Source: Bacteroidales bacterium
GTDB lineage: Bacteria > Bacteroidota > Bacteroidia > Bacteroidales > M50B96
DNA: 64,000 bases
NCBI GenBank assembly: GCA_021740905.1
Contig: JAIOYV010000030.1
Span: 1-64,000, forward strand
Reading direction: 5' to 3'
Position numbers and translations under genes: made by a program. Below are positions 1-7,718 of this stretch, in pieces. Under the pieces are notes generated by a model that saw only the letters and a list, made by a program, of their open reading frames with translations, did no database searches and was not told where the DNA came from. Every line of letters begins with the position of its first letter. The first letter of the stretch is position 1.

Positions 1-303
1 CGCAATTTGTATCAAAAAACCTGAGATGCCGCCTCAAATCCCTTAAAAATAGCGCGAAGATTGTTTTTTAGGGTGCTCACTATAAGGCTTTGCTGTCAGG
101 CTGTTAGGGCAAAAGTTAAATTCATAAGGAATAGCTGGAAATCGTATGGAATAGTCACATTTATAAGTCGATTTCAAGCACTGTTCAATAACACGAAAAA
201 ACATGCTGTGAAATAGATTTTTGTCATTTTTCAGGGTCAAATTTTCTTCTATTTTTACAGCTCAAATTTTTGAACTTTAATGAGGTAAACAAACAGGATC
301 GAC
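1..303. other. Intergenic region before acpS, no gene recognised
   Basis: No recognisable gene. A 65-codon open frame on the minus strand has no family features and looks like chance. An AGGA sequence at about 295-298 lies five bases before the TTG start of acpS and may act as a ribosome site. I see no tRNA, terminator or clear promoter. Confidence 0.5.
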
Positions 304-681
304 TTGATAGTAGGCATTGGCACCGATATGATAGAAGTTGAACGGATAGAGAAACGGCTATCCCGCGAATCTGGTCTAAAACCAAGTCTTTTTACACAGA
401 CCGAAATTGATTATTGCGAGTCGAAAAAATATCCATATCAACATTTCGCTGCGCGCTTTTCGGCCAAAGAAGCATTTTTTAAAGCACTTGGAACCGGCTG
501 GCGATATGGGATGAAATACACCGAAATTGAAATTCAAAATGATAAATTGGGAAAACCATACGTCACCTGTTTTGGAAAAGTGAGCGATGAATTGAAAAAG
601 AGAAACATTACAGGGGTGCATGTTTCCATCTCTCACTTAAAGGAAATGGCAAATGCCATGATTGTTTTAGAAAGTAATTGA
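304..681 (+). CDS. acpS: Holo-[acyl-carrier-protein] synthase
   Basis: Transfers the 4'-phosphopantetheine arm of CoA to a serine of apo-ACP, activating acyl carrier proteins for fatty acid synthesis in the cytoplasm. The 125-residue length is normal for the family. The N-terminus MIVGIGTDMIEV carries the Mg-binding Asp8, and FAARFSAKEAFFKALGTG (about 48-65) holds the second metal ligand Glu56 and the CoA-binding lysines. The start is TTG; it is chosen because the family motif begins exactly there and no ATG lies closer. An AGGA sits five bases upstream. An ACP gene, a plausible substrate, lies about 3 kb downstream. The acetyl-CoA synthetase gene follows after 33 bases on the same strand and may be co-transcribed. 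Confidence 0.95.
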   Translation: MIVGIGTDMIEVERIEKRLSRESGLKPSLFTQTEIDYCESKKYPYQHFAARFSAKEAFFKALGTGWRYGMKYTEIEIQNDKLGKPYVTCFGKVSDELKKRNITGVHVSISHLKEMANAMIVLESN

Positions 682-714
682 ATACAAACAAATAATTGAA
701 AAACAGATTAAACT

Positions 715-2415
715 ATGTCAAACATTGGATCGTACGACGAAAGGATAAAAGACTTTGATTGGTCGATTGCCGAAAAGGAATTGGGCTACAAACAAGGAGA
801 TAATATCAACATTGGCTGGTATTGTTCCGACCGGATTTGTGAGATGGGAAAAGCCGACAAGCTGGCTCTTATTTGGGAGGGACTTGGAGGCGTTGAAAAA
901 CGCTACACTTTCAACGATGTAAGGGTTCGCAGTAATACCATTGCAAAATATTTGCAAGACCTCGGAATTAAAGATGGCGACAGGGTTTGCTTGTTCATGG
1001 ATAAAATTCCTGAACTCTACATCGGATTTTTAGGTGTGTTGAAATTAGGAGCAATTGCTCAGCCTTTGTTCTCAGCTTTTGGCGATGAATCCTTACATGT
1101 TCGTTTGGACAATGCAGAAACAACAGCCATTATCACCCAACGCAAGCATGTATCGAAAGTGCGGAAATTGCTCGAACGCGCCCCCTATTTAAAGCATATT
1201 ATCCTTGTTGATCATGATGGCAAAAAATCGTTGAATGATCGCGAAACTTTTTTCAACATGGACGAAGCTGAACCCGTTGAGAATTTTGATGTCTTCCCAA
1301 CCAAAGCCAATTCTCCATCGGTACTGCATTATACATCCGGGACAACAGGTCAGCCTAAGGGCGTGAAGCACGTTCACTATTCATTGATTTCCCAATATCT
1401 TACTGCCAAGTGGGTGCTCGACATCCAGGAGGATGATATTTATTGGTGTACTGCCGACCCGGGTTGGGTTACCGGAACATCGTATGGAATTATTGGTGCC
1501 TGGAGCAATGGAGCAACCCAATGTGTGCTCGATACCGGTTTTAGTGCCGAATCGTGGTATGCTTTTGTTGAAAAGAACAAAGTGAGCATGTGGTACAGTG
1601 CACCTACTGCCATCCGTTCGTTGATGAAGGCTGGAAATGATGTAGTTAAAAAATATGATCTTTCATCGCTTCGCCATTTGGCAAGTGTGGGCGAGCCGTT
1701 AAATGCAGAAGCTGTAATTTGGTCGGAAAAAGTTTTAGGACTTCCATTTTACGATACTTTTTGGCAAACAGAAACTGGTTCGATGATGATTTGCAATTAC
1801 CCTGGCATGAAGGTGAAGCCTGGCTCCATGGGCAAGCCATTCCCCGGAATTACCGCAGCTATTCTCGACCCTGATACGTTTGAAGAAATTAAAGAACCTA
1901 ACAAACCTGGATTGATTGCCTTCCGACCGGGATGGCCTGCCATGATGCGCATGTACTGGCGCAACGAAGAAACCTACAACAAAAAATTTGTGAACGGCTG
2001 GTATCTTTCGGGCGACCGTTCCACGTTCGATGCCGATGGTTACTGGTGGTTCGTAGGCCGCGACGACGATGTTATCAATACAGGTGGTCACCTGGTTAGT
2101 CCGTTCGAGGTTGAGTCAGCCTTATTGGAGCACGAAGCAGTGGCAGAATCAGCAGTGGTAGCGAAACCCGACGAGGTAAATATGGAAGTGGTAAAAGCTT
2201 TTGTAACATTAAAGCCTGGCTTCGAAGCTGGTGAAGAATTGGAGTTGCAGATCATGAATTTCATCCGCAAAAAGCTTTCCCCTTTGGCCATGCCACAGGA
2301 AATCGAGTACATGGAAACGTTGCCAAAAACCCGCAGTGGTAAAATCATGCGCCGCATGTTACACGCAAAAGAGTGGGGCCTTGAGATTGGTGATACCAGT
2401 ACGCTGGAAGATTAG
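715..2415 (+). CDS. acsA: Acetyl-CoA synthetase (AMP-forming), AcsA type
   Basis: Activates acetate with ATP and CoA through acetyl-AMP. The 566-residue protein belongs to the ANL adenylating superfamily. The phosphate-binding loop YTSGTTGQPKG lies at about 206-216, the adenine-site motif YDTFWQTETG in the middle, and the C-terminal catalytic lysine at about 543 in RSGKIMRR, the residue commonly acetylated for regulation. Its length fits the shorter AcsA branch rather than the ~650-residue Acs. Acyl specificity cannot be read from sequence, so a propionate- or other short-chain-acid activating relative is possible. It follows acpS by 33 bases. A repeat-rich spacer of 267 bases follows. Confidence 0.9.
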   Translation: MSNIGSYDERIKDFDWSIAEKELGYKQGDNINIGWYCSDRICEMGKADKLALIWEGLGGVEKRYTFNDVRVRSNTIAKYLQDLGIKDGDRVCLFMDKIPELYIGFLGVLKLGAIAQPLFSAFGDESLHVRLDNAETTAIITQRKHVSKVRKLLERAPYLKHIILVDHDGKKSLNDRETFFNMDEAEPVENFDVFPTKANSPSVLHYTSGTTGQPKGVKHVHYSLISQYLTAKWVLDIQEDDIYWCTADPGWVTGTSYGIIGAWSNGATQCVLDTGFSAESWYAFVEKNKVSMWYSAPTAIRSLMKAGNDVVKKYDLSSLRHLASVGEPLNAEAVIWSEKVLGLPFYDTFWQTETGSMMICNYPGMKVKPGSMGKPFPGITAAILDPDTFEEIKEPNKPGLIAFRPGWPAMMRMYWRNEETYNKKFVNGWYLSGDRSTFDADGYWWFVGRDDDVINTGGHLVSPFEVESALLEHEAVAESAVVAKPDEVNMEVVKAFVTLKPGFEAGEELELQIMNFIRKKLSPLAMPQEIEYMETLPKTRSGKIMRRMLHAKEWGLEIGDTSTLED

Positions 2416-2420
2416 TTTTC

Positions 2421-2640
2421 AGTAGGCAGTAAGCAAAAGGTGGGATTAATCCCAACGGAAGTGTTCTATTGTAATGGAGCGAAATTGGAAAATAGAAATT
2501 GGAAATTTGGCATAGCCCCGAAGGGGTGATATCAATAGCCCAGTCCGACCTAAGGGAGGGCTGGGGCATAAGGTCAAATAATATTTTTCGCCGGCGAAGA
2601 CAAGTAGTTTGAAACACTACTGTTTTTTCCGGCGAAACTT
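2421..2640. repeat. Composite of palindromes and hairpins after acsA
   Basis: This spacer is built of short palindromes. TGGGATTAATCCCA is at 2441-2454; a CCCC/GGGG hairpin at 2516-2526; AGCCC pairs with GGGCT at 2537-2562; TTTCGCCGG (2586-2594) pairs with CCGGCGAAA (2629-2637) around an inner AGTAGT/ACTACT stem. It begins with CAGTAGGCAG, also found on the minus strand at the 3' end of hydE. It resembles non-autonomous dispersed repeats; one hairpin may also end acsA transcription. Confidence 0.55.
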
Positions 2641-2682
2641 GGAGACAGGTAAAAACCTCCAAGTGTCATTCAATGTTGAAAA

Positions 2683-2967
2683 ATGATAAGATCAAAAGAC
2701 ACAGAAAAATTCATGGCAAAATGGGAGAAGCGCCGAAACCATAAGAGTCGGTACTTGCTCGTTTTTATTTTGTTCTGGAGTGTGTTTACGGGAGGGTTCA
2801 CCTTGTTATTCCTGAGTCTTGTCAATATCATGGAATTTACCTGGATCAACATGGCAATCTATTTTGTCATTTATGCAATTGGAGGATTGATCTTTGGACT
2901 CCATACTTATAAATTGAACGAGAAGAAATATTGGAAGGTAATGGATTGGGAAGCTGCGAATAAATAA
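2683..2967 (+). CDS. Small protein with two membrane segments
   Basis: A 94-residue protein with a basic N-terminus (KWEKRRNHKSR) followed by two hydrophobic stretches: about 26-48 (LLVFILFWSVFTGGFTLLF) and about 54-76 (INMAIYFVIYAIGGLIFGL). The tail is charged. This architecture is common among small inner-membrane proteins of Bacteroidota. The first ATG of the frame is used; a second in-frame ATG at residue 11 is possible. Function is unknown. It sits alone after the repeat spacer, 46 bases before the toxin-antitoxin pair. Confidence 0.65.
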   Translation: MIRSKDTEKFMAKWEKRRNHKSRYLLVFILFWSVFTGGFTLLFLSLVNIMEFTWINMAIYFVIYAIGGLIFGLHTYKLNEKKYWKVMDWEAANK

Positions 2968-2970
2968 TGT

Positions 2971-2978
2971 TAAATTTG
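2971..2978 (+). promoter_or_regulatory. Putative -7 box TAAATTTG for the toxin-antitoxin pair
   Basis: Matches the Bacteroidota TAnnTTTG consensus and lies 36 bases before the antitoxin start. No clear -33 TTTG was found at the usual distance. Confidence 0.35.
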
Positions 2979-3013
2979 CATAAGGTAATTGAAACTTATC
3001 AAAATATGTAATT

Positions 3014-3256
3014 ATGGAAAAAATAGCGATACAGCAACCTCTAAGTAATTTGCAGTTGGAATTTTTAAAGCTGTTCTCCCAAACGGTCTCTGATGATGAT
3101 TTGCTGGAAATAAAAAAGCTTGTTTCATCCTATTTTGCAGAAAAAGCAATGGATGCCGCCGATAAAGTTTGGGAAGAAAAAGGCTGGACAAATGAGGATA
3201 TGGAAAGATTGGCCAATACTAGAATGAGAACTGCTTATAACTCGAATAATGAATGA
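3014..3256 (+). CDS. Putative antitoxin of a PIN-type toxin-antitoxin pair
   Basis: An 80-residue acidic, helical protein whose stop overlaps the start of the next gene by four bases (ATGA), an arrangement typical of co-translated antitoxin and toxin. The ending WEEKGWTNEDMERLANTRMR resembles the C-termini of small antitoxins found before PIN proteins. No DNA-binding domain is obvious, so the antitoxin class is unclear. The role is inferred mainly from its position directly before a PIN gene. Confidence 0.7.
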   Translation: MEKIAIQQPLSNLQLEFLKLFSQTVSDDDLLEIKKLVSSYFAEKAMDAADKVWEEKGWTNEDMERLANTRMRTAYNSNNE

Positions 3257-3666
3257 AAGTAGTAATTGATACAAATATACTTTTAACTTCGATTTCAAGG
3301 AATTCTGACAATCATTGGATATTTAGAGATATTGTAAAAGGAGCTTTTGAATTATGTGTTACAACTGAAATATTAAATGAATATGCTGAGATTTTGGAAT
3401 GGCACATGGGTTTCGAGGTGGCACAGTTAACACTAAATACAATTATTGCTTTACCAACTATTCAAAAAGTTGAGGTTTACTATAAGTGGAATCTTATTAA
3501 AGATGCAGACGACAACAAATTCGCAGATTGTGCAATTGCTTCAAATGCATGGTATATAGTCAGTCATGACAAACATTTCAATGTGTTAAAAGAAATTGAT
3601 TTCCCAAAAGTTGAAGTAGTTTCTGCTGATGAGTTTAAAAAACTATTAATGAATAAAAGGAAATAA
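3253..3666 (+). CDS. PIN-domain toxin (putative ribonuclease)
   Basis: A 137-residue PIN protein of the putative toxin-antitoxin toxin component family. PIN toxins are Mg-dependent ribonucleases held inactive by the partner antitoxin. The first acidic residue is in MKVVIDTNILLTS (Asp6), a conserved Glu in TEILNEYAEIL, and the later acidic cluster in KDADDNKFADCAIA, followed by YIVSHDKHF near the C-terminus. These are the expected active-site positions. The start overlaps the antitoxin stop, so translation is probably coupled. A solitary chromosomal pair like this can be lost or gained easily. Confidence 0.85.
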   Translation: MKVVIDTNILLTSISRNSDNHWIFRDIVKGAFELCVTTEILNEYAEILEWHMGFEVAQLTLNTIIALPTIQKVEVYYKWNLIKDADDNKFADCAIASNAWYIVSHDKHFNVLKEIDFPKVEVVSADEFKKLLMNKRK

Positions 3667-3694
3667 ATTAACATTAAACTAAAAATAAAAAGAC

Positions 3695-3943
3695 ATGGAA
3701 GACATTAAAGATGTAGTATTAGCGTATGTGATTGAAGAATACTTAGAAGACGAAGAAGATGAGTTGACGTATGATTCACCTCTTATCTCAGGTGGTATTG
3801 TTGATTCTTTTTCGATGGTTTCATTGAAGCGTTTCCTGGAGATGAAATACAAAATTTCTATCCCCGACGAAAAAGCATCACCAGAGGCTTTCGACTCAGT
3901 AACCAAGATTACTGCACTGGTAGAAGAGTTTCTAAATAAGTAG
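3695..3943 (+). CDS. Acyl carrier protein
   Basis: An 82-residue acidic helical protein with the phosphopantetheine site GGIVDSFSMVSL; Ser38 is the attachment serine. It shuttles acyl chains as thioesters after activation by AcpS. The sequence differs from a housekeeping AcpP (the motif is DSFS, not DSLD), so it probably serves a specialised pathway. It lies 165 bases before an alpha-oxoamine synthase on the same strand. ACP genes next to such synthases are known in sphingolipid clusters, which hints at a lipid role, but the spacer contains a strong hairpin and co-transcription is unproven. Confidence 0.85.
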   Translation: MEDIKDVVLAYVIEEYLEDEEDELTYDSPLISGGIVDSFSMVSLKRFLEMKYKISIPDEKASPEAFDSVTKITALVEEFLNK

Positions 3944-4014
3944 TTTTTTTTTAATTATACACTAGAACAAGTGTCTTTTATAAGTGCCAAGAACAAGGCA
4001 TGTGAGGCTTTTAT

Positions 4015-4047
4015 GTCGGGAGTCCCGAAAAAATCGGGATGACCGAC
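4015..4047. repeat. Nested hairpin between acp and the KBL-like gene
   Basis: An outer stem GTCGG (4015-4019) pairs with CCGAC (4043-4047), and an inner stem TCCCGA (4023-4028) with TCGGGA (4034-4039) around an A-rich loop. There is no T-tract, so it is more like a dispersed palindromic element or a processing site than a classic terminator. Confidence 0.55.
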
Positions 4048-4108
4048 TTGAAAGGTGAACATAACGAAGTTATTGGTGCTTATAAATGGCACGCAAAAAC
4101 AAAAGACT

Positions 4109-5356
4109 ATGGCTTATAGCGATAAAGTTAGAGGACAGTACGAAGACACCCTCCAGGGAATAAAAGATGCCGGGATTTTTAAAACCGAACGTTTTATCCA
4201 TTCCTCGCAAGCTGCCGATATTGAAGTGGAATTCCCCACCGGTTCGGAGTTGAAAAAAGTGATCAACATGTGCGCCAACAACTATCTGGGACTTTCGAGC
4301 CACCCCGAAGTTATTAAAGCAGCCCACGAAGGTTTGGACACCCGTGGATATGGAATGTCATCGGTTCGTTTTATTTGCGGGACACAAGACATTCACCGCG
4401 AATTGGAAAAGGTAGTGACTGAATTCCTCGGAACAGAAGACACTATTCTATTCCCATCCTGCATGGATGCAAATGCCGGTGTTTTTGAAGCCATTCTGAA
4501 CGAAGAGGATGTAATGATCTCCGACCGTTTGGTCCATGCCTCCATCATCGATGGTATCCGTTTGTGCAGTGCCATGCACGATACATTCAAGCACTCGAAC
4601 ATGCAGCACCTCGAAAGTAAATTGCAACTGCACGCCGACAAGCGTCAGAAAGTGGTAATTACCGATGGTGTATTTTCTATGGACGGCGACACGGCCAAAC
4701 TCGACGAAATGGCTGCTTTGTGCGAAAAGTACGATGCAATGCTTTTTGTTGATGAATCCCACTCATCAGGATTTATTGGAAAAACCGGTCGTGGAACGCA
4801 CGAGAAATATGGGATCATGGGCAAAGTTGACATTATCACCACTACCTTTGGAAAAGGTCTTGGAGGGGCATCCGGTGGATGTGTTTCCGGTCGTAAGGAA
4901 TTGGTTGAAATGTGTCGTCAAAAGGCCCGTCCATATTTGTTCTCAAATACCATTGCCCCCGTTGTTGTGTCAGGTGTGTTGAAAGTTTTCGATCTGATTT
5001 CAACCAATACCGAAAGAAGGGACAAGCTTGAAACTAACACAGCTTACTGGAGAAAAGGTTTGGATGAACTTGGTTTTGTGTTGAAAGAAGGCGATACTCC
5101 TATTGTTCCTGTTATGCTTTTTAACGCCAAGTTATCACAGGACTTTTCACGCGACCTTTATGATGAAGGCATTTATGCCATTGGATTCTTTTTCCCAGTA
5201 GTTCCAAACGGACAAGCAAGGATCAGGACCCAGATTTCGGCGGGCCACGAAATCCATCATTTAGATAAAGCTTTGGCTGCTTTCAAGAAAGTAGGTGAAA
5301 AGCACGGAATACTTGGTTTAAGCAAGCAAGAAATTATTGCTAAGTACGGTTTGTAA
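4109..5356 (+). CDS. kbl: Alpha-oxoamine synthase, glycine C-acetyltransferase (KBL) like
   Basis: A PLP enzyme of 415 residues. KBL condenses glycine with acetyl-CoA, or splits 2-amino-3-oxobutyrate in threonine breakdown. Family signatures are strong: NMCANNYLGLSSHPEV, YGMSSVRFICGTQDIH, VITDGVFSMDGD, DESHSSGFIGKTGRG, and the PLP-lysine loop TTTFGKGLGGASGG. The start is set at the ATG of MAYSDKVRG, because an upstream extension of 18 codons shows no family features. Some positions depart from textbook KBL (FPSCMDANAG, SDRLVHASI), and no threonine dehydrogenase gene is adjacent. With an ACP gene just upstream, an acyl-ACP-using relative (serine palmitoyl- or cysteate acyltransferase type) is a fair alternative. 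A terminator follows at 5400-5425. Confidence 0.82.
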   Translation: MAYSDKVRGQYEDTLQGIKDAGIFKTERFIHSSQAADIEVEFPTGSELKKVINMCANNYLGLSSHPEVIKAAHEGLDTRGYGMSSVRFICGTQDIHRELEKVVTEFLGTEDTILFPSCMDANAGVFEAILNEEDVMISDRLVHASIIDGIRLCSAMHDTFKHSNMQHLESKLQLHADKRQKVVITDGVFSMDGDTAKLDEMAALCEKYDAMLFVDESHSSGFIGKTGRGTHEKYGIMGKVDIITTTFGKGLGGASGGCVSGRKELVEMCRQKARPYLFSNTIAPVVVSGVLKVFDLISTNTERRDKLETNTAYWRKGLDELGFVLKEGDTPIVPVMLFNAKLSQDFSRDLYDEGIYAIGFFFPVVPNGQARIRTQISAGHEIHHLDKALAAFKKVGEKHGILGLSKQEIIAKYGL

Positions 5357-5399
5357 TACCAAGTACTTAATATTAAGTATCAAAATAAAATTAGAGAGA

Positions 5400-5425
5400 G
5401 CCTCACAAAAGTGGGGCTTTTTTTT
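5400..5425 (+). terminator. Rho-independent terminator of the KBL-like gene
   Basis: GCCTCAC pairs with GTGGGGC (one G-T pair) around AAAA, followed by eight T. It lies 43 bases past the stop codon. Confidence 0.85.
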
Positions 5426-5504
5426 GCTTAGTGAAATATTCAAAATAACATACCCATTGCGCCGTGCATGTCCATAAGGTGGGGAATAATTAGGCGTATT
5501 AATC

Positions 5505-5576
5505 AAGAAAGTAGGTGAAAAACATGGCATTTTAGGTTTAAGCAAACAGCAAATTATTGATAAGTACGGATTATAA
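5505..5576 (+). pseudogene. Relic 3' end of a second KBL-like gene
   Basis: These 72 bases encode 23 residues and a stop that match the last 23 codons of the upstream KBL-like gene (5285-5356) without gaps. By eye, 12 of 72 bases differ; nine of the eleven changed codons are synonymous and only two change the residue (E to Q, A to D). It has no start and no body. A second copy of the gene's terminator follows. The rest of the paralogue is missing from the window. Confidence 0.85.
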
Positions 5577-5603
5577 AATCACCCTATCCAAATTGATTTA
5601 AAG

Positions 5604-5626
5604 AGCCTCGCAAACACGGGGCTTTT
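5604..5626 (+). terminator. Terminator following the relic KBL tail
   Basis: GCCTCG pairs with CGGGGC, followed by TTTTT. It is the counterpart of the terminator at 5400-5425 and shows that the duplicated stretch includes the 3' untranslated end. Confidence 0.75.
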
Positions 5627-5692
5627 TAATTTTAAAAGCCGATCAGGTCAGGATATTTATTTATATTTAGCCAACTATTTGTGGATAGAAAA

Positions 5693-7564
5693 ATGGGAAT
5701 ATGGATTCGATTTGCGGGGCTTTTAACTTTCTTGTTTTTAAATACATACGCCTACTCTTTTTCGCAAATTGACAGCCTGCGAAACCTACTTCATCATTCG
5801 GATACATCAAATACTGCAAAAATCTATAATGAATTGGCTTATGCGTATCATAGGATAAACTTTGATTCAACCGGGTACTATGCCAACCAGGCAATTCATG
5901 AAGCTGGGAAAAATATGGATAAGCCGAATATTGCACAGGGCAATTACTATTTAGGCTTAGTGCAATATTTATCACAACATTATGATTCAGCCATTACTAA
6001 ATTCACTCAAAGTTTATCGTCTTGGGAAGATATAGGGAACAGACAAAAAATCGCCGATCTTATTAAATTTATTGGAATTTGTCATGCGGCCAAAGGTGAT
6101 AATATCGAAGCCATAGATTTTTTTGACCGGGCACTTCAAATAAACCAGGAACTTGAAAATGATAATGAAGTAGCACAAATCTACGGTAATCTTGGCATGG
6201 CGTGTCGAAGTTTATCAAAATATCAAGAAGCTATCGACTATTTTATAAACGCATTGGACTATTTTGATAAAACGGAAAACATATCCGGGAAGGCCAATAC
6301 CTACAACCATTTGGGCAATATTTTCAGAGATTGGGATAACTACGGTAAAGCCTTGGAATACTATGAAAAAGGGATAGCGATTATACAAGAAATTGACAAT
6401 CCTGCCCTAAAAGCTGGGATCTTAAACAACATGGGGATCATCTATCGAAAGATGGGCGATTTTGAGAAATCTATTGATTTGCAAACCCAATCGCTGGAAA
6501 TTAAAAAGGAGCTGGGCAATAAAAGAGGGATGGGCGATTCATACCTCGGCCTTGGTATTACCTTCAAACAAAAGGGTGATTTTTCACAGGCACTCGAATA
6601 CTATCTGAAAGCTGTGGAAATTAAAAAGGAGGTACATGATAAAACCGGTGAAGGTGCTACGCTGGGAAATATTGGGCTATTATATATTGCGATGAACCAG
6701 CCCGATAAAGCCATCACATTCTTCGAGCAAAGCAATAAAATTGCGGAGCTTTTGCAGTACAAGGAGTTATTGAAAAATAATGCCGAGGGATTGTCGGAGG
6801 CTTATGAACTGAAGAGGAATTATAAAAAAGCTCTTTACTATTCAAACCTGCATCATGTGTTGCAGGACTCCATATTTAATGTGGAAAAACACAGGCAGAT
6901 CGAAGAAATAGAAACCCGATACGAAACCGAAAAAAAGATACAGGAGATCGCCTTGCTCCAGGTTCAGAATGAATTGAAAGATGCCAAGAGCGAAGAACAG
7001 ATCAAAGAGATTGAAATGAAAGATATGCAGTTGATGGGCTTGATTGTTTTTCTGATATTCGTTTTAATCAGTGTTTTGCTTGTAGCCATCCAATTGCGAT
7101 ACAAGAATAGGGCTTATAAAGACCTGGTAAAGAAAAATATCGAATTGACAGCACTGCAAAACCCCGCGAGTAAAACGAAAACCCAGGTTCATTTAAGTGA
7201 TGAAAAAATGGCCATCCTCCTTTCCGAGCTTGAGGTTTACTTCAAAAGTGCAAAGCCTTATATCTCCCCAGATTTTCATTTGGCCGAATGTGCCAAGCAC
7301 TTGGAGACAAATTCAAAATACCTTTCGCAAACCATCAACGAAGTGTATCAAAACAACTTCAATAATTTCATAAACGAGTTTCGGATCAAAGAAGCTCGCG
7401 TCCTTTTATCAAACAATACAGCAAAAAACTATACGATTGAAGCGATTGCCGCTGATGTTGGGTTCAACTCAAAATCGACTTTCAACAGTGCTTTTAAGAA
7501 ATTTACAGGTGTTACGCCTTCCTATTATCAAGCCAACATTAAGAGCATGAATTTCATGGATTAA
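5693..7564 (+). CDS. TPR sensor with C-terminal AraC-type DNA-binding domain
   Basis: A 623-residue membrane-bound regulator. It has a signal-like N-terminus (about 1-24), a long run of tetratricopeptide repeats (about 35-400; e.g. YGNLGMACRSLSKYQEAIDY), a charged coiled coil (about 405-445), one membrane segment (LMGLIVFLIFVLISVLLVAI, about 448-467), and a cytoplasmic AraC helix-turn-helix domain (about 525-615) with the family ending VGFNSKSTFNSAFKKFTGVTPSYY. Such one-component proteins of Bacteroidota are thought to sense periplasmic signals or partner proteins through the TPRs and act on nearby genes. The ATG of MGIWIRFAG is preferred over the GTG four codons upstream. The giant surface-protein gene begins 154 bases downstream on the same strand and is an obvious candidate target. 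Confidence 0.88.
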   Translation: MGIWIRFAGLLTFLFLNTYAYSFSQIDSLRNLLHHSDTSNTAKIYNELAYAYHRINFDSTGYYANQAIHEAGKNMDKPNIAQGNYYLGLVQYLSQHYDSAITKFTQSLSSWEDIGNRQKIADLIKFIGICHAAKGDNIEAIDFFDRALQINQELENDNEVAQIYGNLGMACRSLSKYQEAIDYFINALDYFDKTENISGKANTYNHLGNIFRDWDNYGKALEYYEKGIAIIQEIDNPALKAGILNNMGIIYRKMGDFEKSIDLQTQSLEIKKELGNKRGMGDSYLGLGITFKQKGDFSQALEYYLKAVEIKKEVHDKTGEGATLGNIGLLYIAMNQPDKAITFFEQSNKIAELLQYKELLKNNAEGLSEAYELKRNYKKALYYSNLHHVLQDSIFNVEKHRQIEEIETRYETEKKIQEIALLQVQNELKDAKSEEQIKEIEMKDMQLMGLIVFLIFVLISVLLVAIQLRYKNRAYKDLVKKNIELTALQNPASKTKTQVHLSDEKMAILLSELEVYFKSAKPYISPDFHLAECAKHLETNSKYLSQTINEVYQNNFNNFINEFRIKEARVLLSNNTAKNYTIEAIAADVGFNSKSTFNSAFKKFTGVTPSYYQANIKSMNFMD

Positions 7565-7718
7565 TTCTAAACTTAGTTGTTCGAATCATAAGCTCCTGTT
7601 TACTTGATGTTTATTAATGTATGGATTCAAGAATTCGTACAACTTTGAATTGCTCAAACCCTCACCTATTCCTACATTGCTTTCCTAAACAGGATCATTT
7701 AATTAATACTTTTTGGAT

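Noticed and set aside
43-240. 65-codon ORF at the window start
   Set aside because: No family features, composition or start signal to support it; probably chance.
4055-4108. Longer N-terminus for the KBL-like gene
   Set aside because: The 18 extra residues lack family similarity and the ATG at 4109 starts the conserved part.
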